From Kitasatospora xanthocidica (GTDB lineage Bacteria; Actinomycetota; Actinomycetes; Streptomycetales; Streptomycetaceae), in assembly GCF_014656195.1 (NCBI RefSeq), contig NZ_BNBY01000004.1, positions 404,736-468,735 of the forward strand: a DNA stretch of 64,000 nucleotides, written 5' to 3'. This document shows positions 60,101-64,000 of the stretch, one piece after another. The notes under the pieces were generated by a model, which saw nothing but the letters and a program-made list of their open reading frames with translations, did no database searches and had not been told where the DNA came from. How positions within the stretch are numbered: the first letter of the stretch is position 1; each line of letters opens with the position of its first letter. The position numbers were made by a program, and so were the translations under genes.

Positions 60101-62661
60101 TGGATGACGGCGGTGTTCGCCGGCGGCGTGCCGGCGGGGCCGGGGGCGGTGGTGCGCACCGCCGGGTCGCCCTGCTTCAGCCAGACCTCGCCGGTGCTGC
60201 CGACGTCGATGTGCCGGTCGGCGTCCACGTCCTTGACGCCGTTCTTCTCCACGATGAACCCGACGTCCGAGGCGCCCGGCTTGAGCTTCACGTAGGCGAA
60301 GGCGCCGTACGCGTCCCGCCCGGTGAAGGCGTGCCCGGCCGGCCACGGGGTGGTCTCGCCGTCGGCGAGGTCGCCCCAGGCGTAGAGGTTCCAGCCGTCG
60401 TAGTCGCCGTCCGGCCGGTTGTAGTGGACGACGGCGTACGGGCGGGCGCCGGCGGTGGGCACCGGCTTCGGCGCGGGGGTGCCGGTGGTGAAGCTCGCGG
60501 TGGCGGAGCGCAGGTGGCCGCCGGAGTCCTGGACGACGGCCTTGTACCGCACGACCGTGCCCGGGGCGACCGCGCCCAGGTCCTGGGTCACCGCGTACGT
60601 CCCGGTGTCGGCGGTGCCCAGCGTCTGCCAGGGCCCGTCGCCGATCTGGGCGGCGAAGCTCACCCGGTCGAAGCCGCCGCCGTCGACGGTGGCGCCCACC
60701 GTGACCAGCCCGGTGGAACCGTCCGCGGGCGGCCGCACCGAGAGCCGCGGCGCGGCGGCCGGGGCCGCGAGCCTGCCGCCCGCCTTGAGCACGAGGGAGG
60801 AGAGCGCCGGCACGGTGACGGTGACCTTGCGGTCCGCGCCGCTGGTGATCCGGCCGCCCGCCGCCGGGTAGACCGGGTCGAAGCCCATGCCGGCCGAGAA
60901 GGTGTCCAGGGTGACGGTCTTCGCCTCGGTGGCGTTGTTGACCGCCACCAGGTACTCGACCTGCTGCCCGGCGTCGATCCGGGAGAAGGCGTAGACGCCC
61001 GCGCCGTCGGCGGCGTACCGCTCGATCTGGGCGCCGTCGGCCAGCGCGGGGTTGTCGCGGCGCAGCTGGGCCAGCCCCGCGATGCCCCGGTAGAGCGCGC
61101 CGTCCTGCCCGTACCGGTCGGCCGGGCCGGGGGTGCCGCCGAGCACCCGGTCGGCGTTGTAGGAGGGGGTCTTCGAGGCGAACAGGTCCTGCCGGGCGTC
61201 CTTGTCGCCGCCCGCGCCGGTGAAGCCCTGCTCGTCGCCGTAGTAGACGACGGGCTGGCCGCGGGTGAGGAACTGCAGCTCACTCGCGAGCCGGTCCTTC
61301 TTCAGCAGGGTCGCCTCGTCGGCGCCCGGGTTGTCGGCGAGCAGGAAGGAGCCGAAGCGGCCCATGTCGTGGTTGCCGAGGAAGGTGGGCAGCTCGTACG
61401 CGTCGGTGTCGGCGCCGGTGTAGCGGTAGTCCTGGCCGTAGACATCGGCGAGGTTCTTCGCCGAGCCGCCCTGGGAGACGTACGAGCGGGCGGCGCCCTG
61501 GAACGGGAAGTCCAGGGTGGCCTGCAGTTTGCCCTTGGTGACGTAGGGCGAGGTGATCGCCGGGTCGCCGGAGTAGACCTCGCCGAACATGAAGAACTTC
61601 TTGTTGCCCTGCTTGGCGGCGAAGTCCTTGAGCGCGGGCGCCCACTGCTGCCAGAACGCCATGTCGACGTGCTTGACGGTGTCGATCCGGAAGCCGTCCA
61701 CGCCGGCGTCCTTCACCCACTGCTGGTAGACCTTCTCGAAGCCCTTCACCACCCGGGGGTTCTGGGTGTCGAGGTCGTCCAGGCCGCTGAAGTCGCCCTC
61801 GGTGGCGGACTCGCCGACGAAGGTCGAGTCGCCCCGGTTGTGGTAGAGCGAGGGGTCGTTGAGCCAGGACGGGGTCTTGGCGGTGGCGTCGCCGGGGTTG
61901 CGGAAGACCGGGGTGTAGGGGAAGGAGTCCTTGGTGGTCCGCGGCCAGGGCGCTCCCGCGTCGGCGACGGCGGTCTCGTCCACCGGGTTCCCGTCCGCGT
62001 CGAGCGTCGGGTAGGCGCCGGCCGAGCGGTAGCCGTGCTGCTGCTCGGCGGCGTCGATGACGTCGGCGGTGTGGTTGGTGATGACGTCGAAGAAGACCTT
62101 GATCCCGCGGGCGTGCGCCTTGGCTATCAGCTCCTTGAGCTGGTCGTTGGTGCCGAAGTGCGGGTCGACCTGGGTGAAGTCGGTGATCCAGTAGCCGTGG
62201 TAGCCGGCCGAGGCGTCCGCCCCGCTGCCCTGCACCGGCTTGTTCTTGAAGATCGGGGCCATCCAGATGGCGGTGGTGCCGAGGTCCTGGATGTAGTCGA
62301 GCTTGCGGATCAGTCCGGCCAGGTCGCCGCCGTGGTAGAAGCCCTTGTCGGCGGGGTCGAAGCCGTTGTCCAGCCGTCCGCCGGTGATGCCGCCGGTGTC
62401 GTTGGCGGTGTCGCCGTCGGCGAAGCGGTCGGGCAGGACGAAGTAGAACTGCTCGCGGGTGAGGTCGTGCCGCCCGGCGGTGGCCGCGAGCGCGGCGTCC
62501 GAGGGCGGGGCCGGCGGGGCGGCGGCGAGGGCCGCGGGGGCGCCGCCGAGGGTGGCGGCGGTCAGTGCGGCGGCCAGCAGGACGGCCGTGCGGCCGGGCC
62601 TGCGGGGTGATCCGTTCACGGGGGATCTGCTCCGTCGGGGGCGGAGCGGGGCATCGGCCAC
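57127..62661 (-). CDS. secreted bifunctional alpha-amylase / type I pullulanase
   Basis: A ~1844-aa exoenzyme. In order: signal peptide, a complete GH13 amylase (about 60-600; VDGFRIDTVKHVD nucleophile, FFMFGEVYSG acid, FLGNHDMGR), an Ig-like domain, two CBM41 modules (VVHYNRPDGDYDGWNLYAWG and VIHYNRADGDYDGWGLHDW), a CBM48 (LSLWAPTAQEVSVQVFDVAT), and a GH13_13 pullulanase (IQELHVRDFSV, VDGFRFDLMG nucleophile, LLYGEGWNFG acid, EYVDAHDNTDLFD). The two catalytic barrels should cleave alpha-1,4 and alpha-1,6 linkages. GTG 62661 has AAGGGAG seven bases upstream; a GTG at 62619 is an alternative. Confidence 0.92.
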   Translation of the reverse strand: MADAPLRPRRSRSPVNGSPRRPGRTAVLLAAALTAATLGGAPAALAAAPPAPPSDAALAATAGRHDLTREQFYFVLPDRFADGDTANDTGGITGGRLDNGFDPADKGFYHGGDLAGLIRKLDYIQDLGTTAIWMAPIFKNKPVQGSGADASAGYHGYWITDFTQVDPHFGTNDQLKELIAKAHARGIKVFFDVITNHTADVIDAAEQQHGYRSAGAYPTLDADGNPVDETAVADAGAPWPRTTKDSFPYTPVFRNPGDATAKTPSWLNDPSLYHNRGDSTFVGESATEGDFSGLDDLDTQNPRVVKGFEKVYQQWVKDAGVDGFRIDTVKHVDMAFWQQWAPALKDFAAKQGNKKFFMFGEVYSGDPAITSPYVTKGKLQATLDFPFQGAARSYVSQGGSAKNLADVYGQDYRYTGADTDAYELPTFLGNHDMGRFGSFLLADNPGADEATLLKKDRLASELQFLTRGQPVVYYGDEQGFTGAGGDKDARQDLFASKTPSYNADRVLGGTPGPADRYGQDGALYRGIAGLAQLRRDNPALADGAQIERYAADGAGVYAFSRIDAGQQVEYLVAVNNATEAKTVTLDTFSAGMGFDPVYPAAGGRITSGADRKVTVTVPALSSLVLKAGGRLAAPAAAPRLSVRPPADGSTGLVTVGATVDGGGFDRVSFAAQIGDGPWQTLGTADTGTYAVTQDLGAVAPGTVVRYKAVVQDSGGHLRSATASFTTGTPAPKPVPTAGARPYAVVHYNRPDGDYDGWNLYAWGDLADGETTPWPAGHAFTGRDAYGAFAYVKLKPGASDVGFIVEKNGVKDVDADRHIDVGSTGEVWLKQGDPAVRTTAPGPAGTPPANTAVIHYNRADGDYDGWGLHDWTGAATPTDWGKPLTPARRDSFGAVFEVPLAPGATSLSYILHRGNDKDLPADQSLDLAVNGREVWILGGREGYLLPQNPAASSQVDLGSAKAQWIDARTVVVPANYGAGDEALAGGTSAQLVYDPAGGITADKGVLSKPGRWLRLTPVKGGLTDAQKAKYPHLAGYRAFTVDARDTARVPAALRGQLLFTEHLPSGAVLAATGVQTPGALDDLYAGRTGKVDFGPAYYDGKVALSLWAPTAQEVSVQVFDVATGGTPRTLPLKLDDETGVWEVVRDKRELDGKYYLYQVKVWAPSVRQVVVDTVTDPYSVALSTDSRRSLVANLDAKELKPAGWDDHARPQAVPLGREQIQELHVRDFSVEDPTVPAGERGTYLAFTESNSAGMKHLKELAAAGVTTIHLLPTFDIATIRENRADQKLPACDLKSLPKDGPKQQECVAAVAADDAYNWGYDPLHYNVPEGSYATDPTGTARTVQFRQMVQAMHAAGLRVVLDVVYNHTAASGQAEHSVLDKVVPGYYQRLDADGKVTTDSCCADTAPEHAMMNRLVVDSVTLWAREYKVDGFRFDLMGLDPKSTMLDVRAALRKMTPDSDGVDGKNVLLYGEGWNFGVVANNARFEQATQANMAGTGIATFDDRFRDAARGGNFMLDSAPQQGFASGLFTDPNGSAANGTPDQQKARLLHQMDQLKVGLTGNLAGYSFTDSSGKAVTGAQVDYNGAPTGYAAEPGEAVEYVDAHDNTDLFDALAYKLPTGTAAADRARMQALGLSLTALTQGAGFAQAGSDLLRSKSLDSNAYDSGDWFNAIHWPDPLTGAVAGNGWGRGLPPAADNKAMWPTAQSLLADPRLAVGAADIRAASAQYQEFLRIKQSSPLFALPTLAAVQQRLSYPLSGTAGETPGVITLHLDGTGLAGAEKGVTVVFNATPTAQAQTVAALRGTGQALHPVQAGGADPVVKGAGFDAATGTFTVPGRTVAVFVQH

Positions 62662-62711
62662 TGAGGGCTCCCTTAGGGGAAGGGGCGATCGGGTTCCCAG
62701 GAAGCTAGCGG

Positions 62712-62744
62712 CCTGCAATATGTTTCAGCAAGATGCAGAAACCG
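62712..62744 (-). promoter_or_regulatory. MalR-like operator upstream of the pullulanase gene
   Basis: CCTGCAATATGTTTCAG then CAAGATGCAGAAACCG, about 50-85 bp upstream of the start. It shares the CTGCA, GTTTC and GAAAC elements and spacing with the amylase site, suggesting a common maltose regulator. Confidence 0.5.
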
Positions 62745-62915
62745 TTTCGTGCCGGGAAAATCCAGGCCCCGGGCCGTCTCCGCCCACCCCGATTACTCCC
62801 TCGGAGCGACGGGCGTGACAATGGGAGCTATGTCCGTCCCACCGGTTTGCACCAGAACACAGAGCACCCCCTACCCCGGTGGGAGCCGGCCCCTAGCCCT
62901 CAAGGGGGACAACCG

Positions 62916-63944
62916 GTGAAGAATCCACTTCCAGAGGATGAGCAGACGGCTACGAGCGGTCTGGCAGACTTCTCGTCCATGGGGGAACCGACCGAGATCC
63001 AGCGAGGCGACGCCCGGCGCGCCGACGCGGCCCACGGTGGCGGTTCCGCGGCAGCCACGGCCCTCCCCGGCCGGCTGCCCGACGGAGCCACCCGTGCCGC
63101 CCAGTCCCGTACCGCGGCCCTGCGCAGTCGTTTCCGCGACCAGCGCCGTTCACCGGCCCGGCCGAGGATCTGGTTCGAGCTGGCCCTGATCGGGATCAGC
63201 TACTGGATCTACTCCATCGTCCGCAACGCGGTCCCGGAGCAGGAAGCGATAGCCCAGAAGCACGCGCGCTGGATCTGGGACCTGGAGCAGAACCTCGGCA
63301 TCGCCGTCGAGCGCTCGGTCAACCACGCCGTGGACGGCGTCGGGTGGCTCATCACCGGGATGAACTACTACTACGCGACGCTGCACTTCATCATCACCAT
63401 CGGTGTGCTGGTCTGGCTCTACCGCAGCCACCCCGGCCGCTACGTCGCGGCCCGCACCGTGCTGTTCGTCACCACCCTGATCGCCCTGGTCGGCTTCTAC
63501 TCCTTCCCGCTGGCCCCGCCCCGGCTGATGACCGACGGCGGCTTCATCGACACCGTGCAGACCCACCACACCTGGGGCTCCTTCGCCTCCGGCCCCGCCG
63601 CGCACGTCTCCAACATGTACGCCGCGATGCCCTCGATGCACATCGGCTGGTCGATGTGGTGCGGCCTGGCGATCTTCTTCCTGGCCCGCCGGACGTGGGT
63701 CCGGGCGCTCGGCCTGCTGTACCCGGCCGCCACCCTGCTGGTCATCGTCTCCACCGCCAACCACTTCTGGATGGACGCGGTCGGCGGCGAGATCTGCCTC
63801 GCGGCGGGCTTCCTGGCCGCCCGCTGGCTGTACCACGAGTGGGTCTACAAGCTGCCGCGGGTGCCCGCCCGGGAGCAGGCCGAGGAGCCGGTCACCGTCC
63901 CGGAGCAGTGGAGCGAGCCGGCGGTCAGCAGCGCACGCCGCTAA
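62916..63944 (+). CDS. PAP2-superfamily phosphatase (membrane)
   Basis: A 342-aa protein. The N-terminal ~90 residues are hydrophilic; then come five to six membrane segments (WFELALIGISYWIYSIV, LHFIITIGVLVWLY, VLFVTTLIALVGFYSFPLAP, WCGLAIFFLARRTW, LLYPAATLLVIVS). PAP2 residues are seen in MPSMHIGWSMW (the PSxH-like element) and NHFWMDAVGGEICLAAGFL (the HxxxD element). This is the PAP2_3 group, related to inositolphosphotransferases and lipid phosphatases. GTG 62916 follows AAGGGGG. It is divergent from the pullulanase gene. Confidence 0.8.
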   Translation: MKNPLPEDEQTATSGLADFSSMGEPTEIQRGDARRADAAHGGGSAAATALPGRLPDGATRAAQSRTAALRSRFRDQRRSPARPRIWFELALIGISYWIYSIVRNAVPEQEAIAQKHARWIWDLEQNLGIAVERSVNHAVDGVGWLITGMNYYYATLHFIITIGVLVWLYRSHPGRYVAARTVLFVTTLIALVGFYSFPLAPPRLMTDGGFIDTVQTHHTWGSFASGPAAHVSNMYAAMPSMHIGWSMWCGLAIFFLARRTWVRALGLLYPAATLLVIVSTANHFWMDAVGGEICLAAGFLAARWLYHEWVYKLPRVPAREQAEEPVTVPEQWSEPAVSSARR

Positions 63945-64000
63945 GGCCTGTCTGATAATTGATCTCGTGGCAGGTCGAGGTGAGTTGACGGACGCGGCGT
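63945..64000 (+). mobile_element. left end of an IS5-family insertion sequence (cut by window edge)
   Basis: The sequence after the PAP2 stop, GGCCTGTCTGATAATTGATC, resembles a Streptomyces IS5-family terminal region. The transposase start follows at 63967. The right end is outside the window. Confidence 0.6.
63967..64000 (+). CDS. IS5-family transposase, N-terminal fragment
   Basis: GTG 63967 reads VAGRGELTDAA before the window ends. This matches the N-terminus (MAGRGELTDAAW) of IS5-family transposases common in Streptomyces. Only 11 codons are visible. Confidence 0.6.
   Translation, partial: MAGRGELTDAA

Noticed and set aside
56827..62718. A 1927-codon plus-strand open frame opposite the pullulanase gene
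   Set aside because: It is the GC-bias shadow of the minus-strand pullulanase; it is Val/Arg/Gly-rich without domains, while the minus strand has intact GH13 and CBM motifs.

Overview
The window comes from a high-GC actinomycete chromosome, almost certainly a Streptomycetaceae member (Streptomyces or Kitasatospora). The evidence is strong third-position GC bias in nearly every gene, many GTG starts, lipB-lipA-(small ORF)-DUF4191-RDD-glnA in the order I recall from Streptomyces chromosomes, GlnR- and MalR-like operators, and lineage-typical families (SpoIIE/PP2C phosphatases, LAL regulators, DUF1707-FHA, DUF6891).

Layout. 0-4.4 kb: partial GNAT, TIGR01777 epimerase, FAD oxidoreductase, a repeat-encoding small ORF coupled to a cation:proton antiporter. 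4.5-10.9 kb: a large HTH regulator and a likely catabolic cluster (3-hydroxybutyrate-dehydrogenase-like SDR, MHS transporter, GAF/PucR regulator). 11-16.6 kb: conserved lipoate and glutamine synthetase core (lipB, lipA, DUF4191, RDD, glnA with a GlnR box).

16.6-33.4 kb is an accessory island of visibly lower GC. Its first 12 kb is bracketed by two diverged direct copies (about 180 bp) of the glnA 3' end and its downstream hairpin. Between them lie an XRE-ImmA/IrrE plus PIN toxin-antitoxin pair, several unknown genes, a PD-(D/E)xK-like nuclease, an Abi_C-type abortive-infection protein and an AbiJ-NTD3/Shedu (DUF4263) fusion nuclease. This looks like an anti-phage defence island inserted at the glnA terminus. 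Gene remnants lie in the gaps and no integrase is visible. 28.7-33.4 kb carries a second accessory block: an HTH regulator, a three-gene coupled operon, and a protein with an excisionase-like C-terminal HTH.

33.5-49.7 kb: signalling genes (PAS/GAF/SpoIIE/HATPase protein, LuxR-type HTH, LAL ATPase, membrane PP2C), a P450, ArsC/Spx-like protein, DUF1697, DUF1707-FHA, DUF1152, DUF6891, a lipoprotein, a hemerythrin-like protein, and a SigE-family ECF sigma factor with a membrane partner. 49.8-64 kb: secreted enzymes (lipoprotein esterase, GH13 alpha-amylase, M4 metalloprotease, a ~1844-aa amylase-pullulanase), an SDR and a PAP2 phosphatase. The two starch genes share MalR-like operator sequences. 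The right edge enters an IS5-family insertion sequence.

No tRNA, rRNA or CRISPR was recognised. Family assignments are from motif recognition by eye; no database search was run.
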